64,000 nt of DNA. Origin: Anaerolineaceae bacterium UBA6073 (GTDB lineage Bacteria > Chloroflexota > Anaerolineae > Anaerolineales > Anaerolineaceae). Under the pieces are notes generated by a model that made no database searches, had not been told where the DNA came from, and saw nothing but the letters and a program-made list of their open reading frames with translations. Position 1 is the stretch's first letter, and each line of letters begins with the position of its first letter. Below are positions 53,001 to 62,038 of this stretch, one piece after another. The position numbers and the translations under genes are program-made. The stretch is taken from the NCBI GenBank assembly GCA_002436085.1, contig DIXT01000021.1:1-64000 (forward strand). The letters are read 5' to 3'.

Positions 53001-54884
53001 CTGTTGAAAGAAGCCGACGCCGCCATGGCGCGCGTGAAACTGGGCTGCGACCTGCTGGTGGGTGTGCGTCTGCTGGGATTGAAACCCGCCGAACAGGAAA
53101 CCCTGCTCTCACATTTATTGTGGGATTACGTAGCCGGCCTGCCCATGGATACCCCCGACGCCCAGCGCGCCTTGCACGCCGCGCGCAAAGAGCACGCTTT
53201 TCACTGGCCGTTTGAATTTCCTGAGGTGTTCGAAAAGAAAGGATTTAACGCTTTTGTTGGAAATCCCCCATTTATGGGTGGAACAAAAATCTCAACTTTT
53301 TTTGGAAGTCTATATGCTGATTATCTAAAAAGTTTCTACCTAAGTTTTACAGGTAATGCAGATCTCTGTGCTTTATTTTTCCTCCGCACATTTCATAATA
53401 TATCAAAAAAAGGAACGTTAGGATTAATTGCCACTAAAACTATTTCTCAAGGTAATACGTCAGAAACCGGCCTAGGAGAAATTTTACTGAATGGCGGGAT
53501 AATTTTCAACGCGAATTCATCAACTTCTTGGCCAGGTAGTGCAGCCGTGATCGTTAGCATAATTTTCATTACAGATAATTCGTATTCTGGTGAAATAGTA
53601 TTAAACGAGAAAAAAGTAGGAAAGATCTCGCATTTACTCTCTGAGGTTGTATTTGATTGGGAGCCGAAGGAATTAAGTGCTAATCAAGGAATTAGCTTTA
53701 ATGGTTCGAAATTAGATGGAATCGGATTTGTTATTGAACCTAATGAGGCAATCGATTTATTGTCTAAATCACCAAAAAACAAAGATATCCTTTATCCCTT
53801 TTTAGGTGGAGCTGACCTCAATAATCAACCCGATCAAAAATCTACGAGATGGGTAATCAATTTCTCCGAATTACCATATGAAAAGGCGAAAGAATATCCG
53901 GATTGTTTACAAATAGTTCAAGAAAGAGTTTTTCCTTCTCGTCAAAACCATGGAGAAAAGAGAACTAGAGAAAATTGGTGGCAATTTACTCGGGTTCGTA
54001 ATGAACTTTATCAGTCATTACATGGTTTACAAAAAACAATAGTAATATCCCAGGCAACAAAGTACATTCAACCAAGCTTGGTTGATACGGGAATTATTTT
54101 TGATCAAGCTTTAGTTATATTTGCCAGTCAATCATATGGTTTATTTGCAATACTTAATTCTACAATACACTCATCGTGGGCATTGGAATACCAGACCTCT
54201 TTGGGAACTACTCCTTACTATATTCCCACTAAAGCTTTTTTGCCTTTCTGTTTTCCTCAGACACTCGTTACTCTAGATAAAATTGGTAAAGAATATCATG
54301 AGTTTCGATGCCAGATAATGCTTTCTCATGTGGAGGGTCTAACCGCCTCCTACAACCGTTTTCACAACCCCAAAGAAAAATCTACCAACATTGCCCATCT
54401 GCGCGAGCTGCATGTGGAAATGGACAATGCCGTGGCTGCCGCCTACGGCTGGAGCGATCTCGATCTGGGGCACGGTTTTCACGAGACGCCGCAGGGGGTG
54501 CGCTACACCATCTCTGAAGCCGCCCGCAGGGAGGTGCTGGCGCGCCTCTTGCAGTTGAACCATGAACGTTATGAGGAAGAAGTCCGCCAGGGGCTGCACG
54601 AAAAAGATAAAAAGAAAGCCCAAAAAGAAGAGAAATCTGCCCGGCAAAAGCCCAAAAAACTCACCCAGCCTGAAGGGCAGATGAACCTGCTGGCTGAGCC
54701 GGAGGTTGCCGATGTAGGGGAGACCGCCGAAGCTCTGCCCCCTACGCCCACGTCCGAGATCGGCAGCTGGGACCGCTGCAAGTGCCTGGCTTGCGACAAG
54801 ACCGTGATGGGCTTTTCCATCGCGGAGCACACCCAGTCCGAGCATGGGGGCAAGGATCCAGGGTATAGGAAGATGGGGGGATAA
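50097..54884 (+). CDS. drmMI: DISARM adenine-specific DNA methyltransferase DrmMI, with in-frame insertions
   Basis: A 1595-residue N6-adenine methylase. SAM-binding motif I is DMAMGSAGFLVQ starting at D634, the catalytic motif IV NPPF is at 1056-1059 followed by MGG, and a target-recognition region follows. The C terminus has a zinc-finger-like CKCLACDKT...H...H. The gene marks host DNA so that DISARM spares it. Oddities: residues about 681-829 are a foreign DUF559 element between motif I and the rest of the catalytic domain, and two palindromic repeats are inserted near residues 115-127 and 380-414. The recognition part (about 53235-54310) is strikingly AT-rich compared with both flanks. 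The reading frame is intact throughout; whether the protein works is not known. Confidence 0.88.
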   Translation: MSIARHHNEWLSLIEISGPFLSLPVLMRTFPQGLDALDRDGLAELRLAYEEWLDDQNSLRPSPAIHSVWVRYVLEHVLGFEKSHLLEGPAIPATLQAFVAEQGETLRPDLVVSNSPLLPGEGLGVRLLVQVCPMTQGLEESMLNHRWKASPAMRMLELLRATGVSLGLVTNGEQWMLVNAPKGETSAFVSWYAALWLEEPLTLRAFSSLLGATRFFSVADEDTLEGMLKDSVNEQQEVTDQLGYQVRRAVEVLIRAIDKADQDCGRTLLKDIPEKDLYEAALTVMMRLVFLFSAEERGLLLLGDPLYDQNYAVSTLRAQLRETADQQGEEVLERRFDAWCRLLATFRAVHDGIHHDRLNLPAYGGSLFDPDRYPFLEGRIALIPNPYPERGRESPLPAASALRREPGEGKGEGPLPISNRTVLHLLEALQVLRVKVPGGGPAEARRLSFRALDVEQIGHVYEGLLDHIAVRASEPVLGLAGTREKEPELSLPTLRVEEAKGEKNFLAYLKEQTGRSENALRKALQERPDVFTNQHLLIACNNDAKMLERVAPYAGLLREDDFGYPAVFLPGSVYVTAGATRRATGTHYTPRSLTEPIVQHTLEPLVYTGPAEGLPKEQWTLKSPAELLDLKVCDMAMGSAGFLVQVIRYLSERLVEAWDQISPEPFAKSQPSEISGIPVEVPHPSPLPAGGVVAKEALSPEMLERVRELRKNATEAEAFLWELLRDRQLAGFKFRRQHPLGGTILDFYCHEVHLAVEIDGAVHKEPEQAQHDAERSAYLNEQGIRVIRFWNHEVLNQTDAVLKKILKEFQSSASPVLPSPSGRRAGDEGRFLRITPEGQPASGKPNEIIIPKDDEERLVLARRLVADRCIYGVDKNPLAVEIAKLSIWLTTMDKGRPFTFLDHALKCGDSLVGADEDMYRKWAYSLKGAQFTLYLTTLEEFTAAARQKRRELESFTVLDVRDAEHKAELLKEADAAMARVKLGCDLLVGVRLLGLKPAEQETLLSHLLWDYVAGLPMDTPDAQRALHAARKEHAFHWPFEFPEVFEKKGFNAFVGNPPFMGGTKISTFFGSLYADYLKSFYLSFTGNADLCALFFLRTFHNISKKGTLGLIATKTISQGNTSETGLGEILLNGGIIFNANSSTSWPGSAAVIVSIIFITDNSYSGEIVLNEKKVGKISHLLSEVVFDWEPKELSANQGISFNGSKLDGIGFVIEPNEAIDLLSKSPKNKDILYPFLGGADLNNQPDQKSTRWVINFSELPYEKAKEYPDCLQIVQERVFPSRQNHGEKRTRENWWQFTRVRNELYQSLHGLQKTIVISQATKYIQPSLVDTGIIFDQALVIFASQSYGLFAILNSTIHSSWALEYQTSLGTTPYYIPTKAFLPFCFPQTLVTLDKIGKEYHEFRCQIMLSHVEGLTASYNRFHNPKEKSTNIAHLRELHVEMDNAVAAAYGWSDLDLGHGFHETPQGVRYTISEAARREVLARLLQLNHERYEEEVRQGLHEKDKKKAQKEEKSARQKPKKLTQPEGQMNLLAEPEVADVGETAEALPPTPTSEIGSWDRCKCLACDKTVMGFSIAEHTQSEHGGKDPGYRKMGG
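50440..50474 (+). repeat. In-frame palindromic repeat within drmMI (first)
   Basis: CCCCTCTCCTCCCAGGAGAG, then GGGTTAGGGGTGAGG: a hairpin with a GGTGAGG tail. Translates as SPLLPGEGLGVR inside LRPDLVV...LLVQV, where a short linker is expected. Confidence 0.75.
51238..51334 (+). repeat. In-frame palindromic repeat within drmMI (second)
   Basis: A unit of about 97 bp starts CCCTCATCCCTAACCC and ends GGGCAAGGGTGAGGG. Its ends are inverted repeats, and hairpins lie at both ends (GAGAGGGG/CCCCTCTC). It adds about 33 residues (region NPYPERGRESPLP) and keeps the frame. Confidence 0.75.
52139..52582 (+). mobile_element. TIR-flanked element carrying a DUF559 endonuclease-like domain, inserted in frame in drmMI
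   Basis: Left end CCCTCACCCCAGCCC-TCTCCC and right end, read in reverse complement, CCCTCATCCCCAGCCCTTCTCCC are imperfect terminal inverted repeats of about 32-34 bp, each with its own hairpin. The span is 444 bp, exactly 148 codons, and stays in the drmMI frame. The inside encodes a complete DUF559 (Vsr/PD-(D/E)XK-like) domain: LWELLRDRQLAGFKFRRQ, GGTILDFYC, LAVEIDGAVH and IRVIRFWNHEVL. An internal in-frame ATG at 52200 could give a separate domain product. Confidence 0.75.
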
Positions 54885-55972
54885 TCGTGTTCAACTGAAA
54901 TTGGCAACTACTTAATTATCCAAGTCAATGAGATAATTTACCTAAAGCGATCAAGGAGTTCGAGATGAGAATAAAAATGATTTCAGTGAAAAAACTTTTC
55001 GGTATGTTTGACTACACCATACCGTTAAATCTTGAAAAACGCGCAACAATAATCATTGGACCTAATGGATATGGAAAAACAACGATATTAAAAATGGTCA
55101 ATGGAATATTTAATGGGAATCTTTCAATTCTTTTCAGAGTTCCGTTTAATGAATTCACTATTGATTTTGAGGATAATTCCAAAATTCAGTTGTTGAAAAA
55201 GAAAAGTAGCAAGAAAAATACGCGAGGCATTTTGGATATATTTCTAACTTTCTCCAAACCCGGAGAAGAAAATAAATCCATAAATCTCACTGATATTGGT
55301 TCAGAGAAAAATCGAGAATTTATTTATTACGCTTCAGATATGCTCCGTGATGAATACATTGATCGTTCGACTCTCCGATTACTTCGTGCTGGAGGAGATT
55401 TCCAGAATATTGAGAATATTTTTAGTATTTATGAAAAACTGTATGATATGTTTTCAAGAGAAATGAATTATGGCGAAAAAAGATCTTCTCGGCTTCACTT
55501 TCCAGCATTTCTGCAATCTGAATTTGGTGAAAAATTGCAAGCGATTATGCAGATTACGCGAACTTTGAATGTACATTTTATCCAAACACAAAGATTAATA
55601 TCCTATACAACACAAGAAAAAGCTGAAAGATCAGAGAAGGAAACCCCTGTTGTCAATATGTACTCAAATGCGCTCGCGAAAGATATCGAAACTACTCTTG
55701 CGCAGTCATCCCAACAGGCACAAAAGCTGGACAGTACGTTCCCCAGACGTGTTATCACCAATCTGCCCCCAAAGGGGACAAAGGATGCTTATCAAAAGCT
55801 TCTGAAGGAACTCGAAGATCTAAGAAATAAAAGAATTCACCTGAGAGACACCGGCATTCTAGTTGACCTTGGTGATGACTTGGAAATTACTGAGTCAATC
55901 GATGATATCAATCGCCTAAATTATCTCAACGGAGTTCTTACTGAGTATATAAACGATACTCGTATTAAACTA

Positions 55973-57160
55973 GTAGTCAGTCTTAATGGATAAGATGGAA
56001 TAATCCTTGCAACCAATGGGGCGAGGAGACCTCCAAAATGCCAAAGAAACTGTACCATATAAACTTAAATGATGAAGAACAACAGACATTGTTCGAAATG
56101 ACTCGAAAAGGCAAAATCAAAGCACGCCAGATGAAACGGGCAATGATTTTACTGAAAGCAAACGAGGGTTTGTCAGATCCACAGATCATGGCGGCATTGA
56201 ATGTAAGCCGACCTTGTGTTGAACGAATCCGCAAGCGGTTTGTGTTGGGTGGCTTGCAAAAAGCGTTGAATGAAGATCCTCGACCTGGGCAAAGACGGAA
56301 ATTGGATGGTCGAGGCGAAGCCACCTTAATAGCAACAGCTTGCAGCCAGGTTCCAGAAGGGCATGAGCATTGGACTCTGCGTTTACTGGCAGGAAAGATG
56401 GTTGAACTGGAAGTGGTGGACTCGATCTCACATGAAACTATCCGCCGAACGCTAAAAAAAATGAGATAAAGCCCTGGCAGAAAGAAATGTGGTGCATTCC
56501 AGAAGCCAGTGCGGAATATGTGGCTTGCATGGAAGATGTTCTGGATCAATATGAACGGCCCTACGATGGCAGCTCCCCCCAGGTTTGTTTTGATGAAGGG
56601 CAGAAACAGTTGATTGAAGAAACTCGGAAGGGATATCCGTGCAAAGCAGGGTACAAAAGACGCTACGATTATGAGTACAAACGCAATGGTGTTCGCAACT
56701 TGAACATGCTTTATGAACCTTTGTCTGGGAAACGATATGTAAGAATCACAGAACGGCATACCATGGTTGATTTTGCACAATGTATGAAATGGCTGGTGGA
56801 TGAGCTCTATCCGGATGCCATCCTGATCCGCGTTGTTATGGACAACCTCGGCACACATAAGCCAGCTTCTCTGTACGAAGCATTTCCACCACAAGAAGCC
56901 CGCCGGATTCTCAAAAAGTTGGAATTTCATTACACCCCAAAACATGGCAGTTGGCTGGATATGGCAGAAATTGAGTTGAGTGTATTTAGCCGAAAGCTGA
57001 AACAGCACATACCCGACGAAACCCTTCTCAAAACGGAGGTGCAAGCCATTGTGGAGGAGCGAAACAGCGTCCATTCGATTATTAAATGGCAATTCCGAAC
57101 TGAAGACGCTCGCATCAAGTTGAAGCAGCTTTATCCATCTGTTTCTGCCTGACCGACTAC
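55973..57160 (+). mobile_element. IS630-family insertion sequence (1188 bp)
   Basis: Flanked by TA on both sides (55971-55972 and 57161-57162), the target duplication of IS630/mariner elements. The ends GTAGTCAGTC and, in reverse complement, GTAGTCGGTCAGG are imperfect terminal inverted repeats, with further similarity around ATGGATAA. One transposase gene fills the element. Confidence 0.88.
56038..57152 (+). CDS. IS630-family transposase, two frames joined by -1 frameshift
   Basis: The first frame (56038-56469) encodes a helix-turn-helix N terminus (KARQMKRAMILLKANEGLSD) and ends at CTAAAAAAAATGAGATAA. The second (56487-57152 as an open frame) carries the DDE catalytic triad: D in VCFDEGQKQL, D in VMDNLGTHK and E in SWLDMAEIELS. 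A -1 slip on the eight-A run gives LKKNEIKPWQKEMWCIPEAS, a normal IS630 sequence, so programmed frameshifting on A-AAA-AAA is the probable way to make the full enzyme of about 370 residues. It acts on the inverted-repeat ends of the element. Confidence 0.85.
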
Positions 57161-57551
57161 TAGCAATATTCGATGAATTAGCAGGAAAAATCGAATTATT
57201 AAAAAAGATAATCAATGAAAGGTTTTCCTATAAGAAACTAGAAATTAGCAAAGACAAAGGTTTCATATTTATGACCACACAAGGGGAAGAACTCCCGCCA
57301 GACGCTTTATCGTCAGGTGAGCAGCATGAATTGGTCATGTTTTATGAATTCCTGTTTAAAGTACCCAAAGGATCTCTGCTTTTGATCGATGAACCTGAAC
57401 TTTCTTTGCACATAGATTGGCAGCAAAGGTTCTTAAAGGATTTAATTGAAATTGCTGAATTAGCGGGGTTTGATGTCGTGATAGCGACCCATGCACCATC
57501 GATCATCAATAACTTTTGGTCACTAGCAGTAGATTTAGGGGAATTGGATAA

Positions 57552-58493
57552 ATGACCATTGCAGCAAACAGTATTACCAAGCATTTGAAACCAAGTGATA
57601 TTGCCAATGAAGCAAGGATGAAGCGAGGCCCGACTGAAAGACGAACTGGTAAGAAGTTGGCATTAGTCATAGTTGAAGGTTGTGCAGATCAACTCTTGTA
57701 CACCACAATTTTGGATATATCCAAGTGTTTGGTCATAACGGCCTATGGAAAAAACAATGCAATCCAAGCTCTTCAAATCTTATTAACTGAAAATACACCA
57801 GGCGTAATGGGTCTCGTTGATGATGATTTTGATTCTTTGGAAGAAAGAAATTTACGAAGTGTAAACCTTGCTGTTTCTGACACCCATGATCTCGAGACAT
57901 TGTTGTTTGTAGCAAGTTCACTGGATAAACTTTTAAACACATTACTGCTACCTGAAAAAAGGGAATATCTGGTTGTGTTATGTGAGAATGTAAGGAAAAA
58001 AATAATTGAATTAGGAAGCCCAATTGGTTTTATTCGGTGGTTATTTCAAAAGGAAAATGTATTGATTGATTTCCGAAATGTGTCATTCAGGGCATTTATC
58101 GATCCTAGGCGATTGACGGTTGATGTAGATGCTTGTGTTGGGGAAATTCTTTCAAGGAACGGGGGATTCAGAATGTCGAAGCAGGATATTCAAAAAAGAT
58201 TACCTGAACTCATGAAAACGTCTCCTAATCCGTGGTCGCTCTGCCAGGGACATGATCTTGTGAAAATTCTTTTGTTAATCATGCCCCAATTATTATCAGG
58301 TTATGCACCTTCAAATAAAGATGAGGCTCGTTTGTATTTTGAGCAAATTCAACAAAAAGTTCCTACTGAGGCTCGTTTAACAGAGCAGTTGATAATGTGT
58401 TATGAACAAGATGAATTTAGAAAGACCAATATCTATAAAGATATTAAGCAATGGGAAAATCGGAATTCGCCTTACCAAATAGCGCGATCATAA
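57552..58493 (+). CDS. ariB: PARIS DUF4435 (TOPRIM-like) effector AriB
   Basis: A 313-residue DUF4435 protein. The TOPRIM-type acidic site is visible: E42 in ALVIVEGCADQLLY and the acidic run D90-D94 in MGLVDDDFDSL. In PARIS, AriB is held by AriA and released when phage anti-restriction proteins are sensed, then shuts down the cell by attacking tRNA. The ATG overlaps the ariA stop (ATGA), the expected coupling. With ariA broken by an insertion sequence, AriB is probably made without its partner, if at all. Codon use is AT-rich like ariA, unlike drmA after it. Confidence 0.82.
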   Translation: MTIAANSITKHLKPSDIANEARMKRGPTERRTGKKLALVIVEGCADQLLYTTILDISKCLVITAYGKNNAIQALQILLTENTPGVMGLVDDDFDSLEERNLRSVNLAVSDTHDLETLLFVASSLDKLLNTLLLPEKREYLVVLCENVRKKIIELGSPIGFIRWLFQKENVLIDFRNVSFRAFIDPRRLTVDVDACVGEILSRNGGFRMSKQDIQKRLPELMKTSPNPWSLCQGHDLVKILLLIMPQLLSGYAPSNKDEARLYFEQIQQKVPTEARLTEQLIMCYEQDEFRKTNIYKDIKQWENRNSPYQIARS

Positions 58494-58525
58494 GCGGGAA
58501 AATATCATGAAGGGCAAAGAAGTAT

Positions 58526-61500
58526 ATGTCAGATGAATTAATACCACCTTCCGCAAATCAAATTCGTTCAGAACTTCAAGATCTCATCCTGCGCGACCTG
58601 CTCGGCCCAGCCGGCGGGGAAGAAGAAATTATCGATGAGTCCTACGTGCGCGACCGCTACATCCTCGGCCTGCTGGCGCCGCGCGGACAGAGCGTCATCC
58701 CCGAAGAGGAAGAAGATCTGGCTTTTACCGATGGAGATGGTGAAGAAGGCACGGTAGAACCCACCACCATCCGCAATTCCACCCTACTGCCCTCCTCCAT
58801 GGGGTTGACCTTTACCGTGGATGCCTCTGCCACTGCTATCCAGATCAAAGCCCGTTGGGGCCGCTATGAACGCATTGCAAGCGAGGAACTGGGTCTTGAG
58901 CTGGAGAAACCCCATCCGGTGTGGAAGCGCATGCCGGTGGAAATGCTCTCCCCTGCCATAGTGCTCACACCCGGACGGATGAAGCGCTGGGTTCCAAACC
59001 CGAATTACCCCGACGTCTATGTGGATGGCTTATTTCGTCAACGCAATGGCGAATGGGTGATCACCCTCTTTTTGGTGAACGCCCAGGAAGAACCCAAAAA
59101 GCTGCGCGATACGGCCTGGCTGTTCCAACCCGAGCTGACGGTTAGTGCACCGGATGGGGCAGCTATCTTCCGCCAGCGGCGTACTTTGCGTAACTGCCAT
59201 GCGGATGAAGAAGAGGCCGCCATGGCAATGCTCTACCGTGAGCAGGTGGAATTCGCCGTCGGCCACGGCGTGGCCGTGCATGCTGAGCTGGCGCCCGGTG
59301 CGGTTGACCGGGCTGTCTCGTTGAAAACCATCATTGCTCCGGCATTTGAATTGCCGCGTGTCACTCCGCCCACCAGCGCGGAGATTCCCGGCCTGCAGGG
59401 GCTGGTGCTGGATATGAAAACGCTTTCCGGATTGGCAGACAGCGAATTGGCCAAAGCACTGAGTCCCCTGACTGCCGCCTATGCAGACTGGATTGAGGGA
59501 CTGGAAAAACAGTTGGCGCATAGTTCGGCCGATCTGGAGCCGTATCACACCACCGCCCTGCAAACCATCGATACCTGCAAACAAAATCTAAAGCGCATTC
59601 AGGCTGGCATTGATCTCCTTGCAGTCAGCCCGCAGGCAGCCGAAGCCTTCCGTTTTGCCAACAACGCCATGGCGCTGCAGCGCATTCACACCCTGCACTC
59701 CGAATCGATCCGCCGTGAAGAGAGCACAACACTGGAAGAACTGGATATTGAAAAGAACCGCACCTGGTATCCTTTCCAGTTGGCCTTCATCCTGCTAAAT
59801 CTGCCTGGACTTACCGATCCGCACTCTGCGGAGCGCAGCCATCCTACTCAGGCTATTGCGGATGTACTCTGGTTCCCCACCGGCGGCGGAAAAACTGAAG
59901 CCTATCTGGGCTTGACCGCCTATACCCTGGCCATGCGCCGTTTGCAGGGCATGATTGGCGGCTATGACGGCAGCGCCGGCGTAGCGGTGCTAATGCGTTA
60001 CACCCTGCGCCTGCTCACCTTGCAGCAGTTTCAACGTGCCGCTGCTCTGATATGCGCCTGCGAAAGCATCCGCCGGGAGGATGTGGCAAAATGGGGCGCT
60101 GAACCCTTCCGCATTGGATTGTGGGTGGGTCAGCGCAGCACCCCCAACTGGAATGCCGACAGCGATGAAATCGTTAAAGAATACCGCAAAACCGGCTATT
60201 TCCGCTCCACCGCCACCGGCGGCTCGGGATCACCGCATCAATTAACCAACTGCCCCTGGTGCGGCGCGCCGATCAACCCGGGCACTGACATTGTTGTCGA
60301 GACCTACAAACACGGTTCCTGCCGCACAATCGTTTATTGCCCATCCAACGCCTGCATTTTTAATCAAAAGAATGCCAAACGGGAGGGCTTACCGATTTTG
60401 GTGGTGGATGAAGAAGTTTACCGCCGCCTGCCCTCGCTGCTGATTGCCACCGTGGATAAATTTGCCCAGATGCCCTGGAAGGGCGAAGTGCAGATGCTGT
60501 TTGGCCGGGTGAATGGTTATTGCAGCCGGCACGGCTACCGTTCTCCCGATATCGAGGATAAGAACACTCACCCGGCGGATAAAGTTTTCGGACTGCCGGC
60601 AGCAGAAACCGAAGAGAAGAGTTGTCTGCGTCCCCCGGATCTGATCATTCAGGACGAATTGCACCTCATCAATGGCCCCCTGGGTACCCTGGTCGGGTTG
60701 TATGAAACCGCGGTCGATAACCTGTGCAATTGGGAATTGGATGGCAAGACCGTGCGGCCGAAAGTGATTGCTTCCTCTGCAACGATCCGCAAAGCGCCGG
60801 CGCAAATCAACAGCCTTTATTTGCGCCAGATCAACATCTTCCCGCCGAATGGCTTGCTGATCAAAGATAATTTCTTCTCCCGCCAACGCACACCGGATGA
60901 GACTAATCCCGGAAGGGTTTATTTGGGTATTTGTGCACCAGGCTCGCGCCTGAAAGTGGTGATGATCCGCTCCTATGTCGCAGTGCTATCCGCTGCGCAG
61001 AAGTTATATGAAAAATATGGCGGGCTGGTGGATCCTTATATGACCCTGGTTGGTTATTTTAACGCCATGCGTGACCTGGGCGGTTTGCGCAGGGTATTGG
61101 ATGATGCCATTCGCACCCGTTTGCGACACATGGAAAAGCGGGGATTGTCCAACCGTAATCTGGATACATACAGCATCGCCGAATTAACTTCGCGCATCGG
61201 TGCGACGGATATTCCGGAAATTCTGGATCGGCTGGGCGCGGCCTTTGACCCCCAGCGGGATGACGAACGCAAGAAAAAGCGCAAAGCCGGCGAGAAAGTT
61301 GCTTCTTCCAGTTACCCCATCGATACCTTGCTGGCGACGAACATGATTTCGGTTGGTGTGGATGTGCCCCGCCTGGGACTAATGGTGGTAGCCGGACAGC
61401 CCAAGTACACCAGTGAATATATTCAGGCAACCAGCCGTATTGGTCGTCGTTTCCCAGGTCTGGTGGTAACGGTTTATAACTGGGCTCGTCCCAGGGATTT

Positions 61501-62038
61501 GAGCCATTACGAGCGGTTTGAGCATTACCATTCAACCCTATACCAGCAGGTTGAAGCATTATCCGTGACGCCGTTCTCACCGCGTGCCATCGATCGAGGA
61601 TTGACTGCACTGTTGGTTTCTTTCCTGCGCCTTTATGGATTTGATTTCAATAGTAATGAAAGCGCTGAAAAACTGACCCGAGATCACCCGACAGTGAAAT
61701 TAGCCATCGATGAGATTTGCCGGAGAGCAGGATTGGTAACAGGCAGCATACAAGTCGAGCAAGACGTGCGATCTGAACTGAACAGCCGCATTGATCTCTG
61801 GCTTGCACGGGCTGCCAAGCTGGCAGCAGGCGGCTCCAAATTGGGCTATAAAGGCAAAGGTGATGGACGAACATTGGCATTACTGGGAACGCCCAACAAA
61901 CAAGATCGGGATGTTTTCACTTGCCTGACCTCTTTACGGGATGTCGAACCTTCTGTAAATCTTGTGTTGAATAATTATGAAATCGAGACTCCTGCCAACA
62001 GTGTTGGAGTAGATCAAGAACAGGAGGCCGCCCAATGA
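58526..62038 (+). CDS. drmA: DISARM helicase DrmA
   Basis: A 1170-residue helicase-like protein of DISARM. Walker A is WFPTGGGKTEAYLGL (around residue 450), the DEAH-like box is DELH at 710-713 (IIQDELHLINGP), with SSATIRKAP, ATNMISVGVDVPRLGL and the arginine-finger motif QATSRIGRRFPG. A zinc-binding site CPWCGAP...C is inserted at about residue 580. DrmA with DrmB forms the core complex that recognises unmethylated, partly single-stranded phage DNA. Its stop overlaps the drmB start (ATGA). Confidence 0.9.
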   Translation: MSDELIPPSANQIRSELQDLILRDLLGPAGGEEEIIDESYVRDRYILGLLAPRGQSVIPEEEEDLAFTDGDGEEGTVEPTTIRNSTLLPSSMGLTFTVDASATAIQIKARWGRYERIASEELGLELEKPHPVWKRMPVEMLSPAIVLTPGRMKRWVPNPNYPDVYVDGLFRQRNGEWVITLFLVNAQEEPKKLRDTAWLFQPELTVSAPDGAAIFRQRRTLRNCHADEEEAAMAMLYREQVEFAVGHGVAVHAELAPGAVDRAVSLKTIIAPAFELPRVTPPTSAEIPGLQGLVLDMKTLSGLADSELAKALSPLTAAYADWIEGLEKQLAHSSADLEPYHTTALQTIDTCKQNLKRIQAGIDLLAVSPQAAEAFRFANNAMALQRIHTLHSESIRREESTTLEELDIEKNRTWYPFQLAFILLNLPGLTDPHSAERSHPTQAIADVLWFPTGGGKTEAYLGLTAYTLAMRRLQGMIGGYDGSAGVAVLMRYTLRLLTLQQFQRAAALICACESIRREDVAKWGAEPFRIGLWVGQRSTPNWNADSDEIVKEYRKTGYFRSTATGGSGSPHQLTNCPWCGAPINPGTDIVVETYKHGSCRTIVYCPSNACIFNQKNAKREGLPILVVDEEVYRRLPSLLIATVDKFAQMPWKGEVQMLFGRVNGYCSRHGYRSPDIEDKNTHPADKVFGLPAAETEEKSCLRPPDLIIQDELHLINGPLGTLVGLYETAVDNLCNWELDGKTVRPKVIASSATIRKAPAQINSLYLRQINIFPPNGLLIKDNFFSRQRTPDETNPGRVYLGICAPGSRLKVVMIRSYVAVLSAAQKLYEKYGGLVDPYMTLVGYFNAMRDLGGLRRVLDDAIRTRLRHMEKRGLSNRNLDTYSIAELTSRIGATDIPEILDRLGAAFDPQRDDERKKKRKAGEKVASSSYPIDTLLATNMISVGVDVPRLGLMVVAGQPKYTSEYIQATSRIGRRFPGLVVTVYNWARPRDLSHYERFEHYHSTLYQQVEALSVTPFSPRAIDRGLTALLVSFLRLYGFDFNSNESAEKLTRDHPTVKLAIDEICRRAGLVTGSIQVEQDVRSELNSRIDLWLARAAKLAAGGSKLGYKGKGDGRTLALLGTPNKQDRDVFTCLTSLRDVEPSVNLVLNNYEIETPANSVGVDQEQEAAQ

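Larger units (their letters stand above)
54965..57555 (+). pseudogene. ariA: PARIS AAA ATPase AriA, interrupted by an IS630 element
   Basis: The 5' part (54965-55972) encodes Walker A IIGPNGYGKTT (residues 31-41). The 3' part (57163-57555) encodes the ABC-type signature LSSGEQ, Walker B LLLIDEPELSLH and the switch motif IATHAPSI. Removing bases 55973-57162 (element plus one TA) joins codon CTA to GCA and gives one 466-residue frame, RIKL-AIFDELAGKIELL. As it stands, Walker A and Walker B are separated, so the ATPase should be dead unless the element excises. The size and the downstream DUF4435 gene match AriA of the PARIS anti-phage system. An unrelated OLD-like ATPase is the alternative. Confidence 0.8.

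Noticed and set aside
50097..54884. DUF559 insertion interpreted as an intein in drmMI
   Set aside because: No intein splicing blocks (N-terminal Cys/Ser, terminal His-Asn) are seen at the element borders, and the borders are palindromic repeats, so protein splicing is unlikely.
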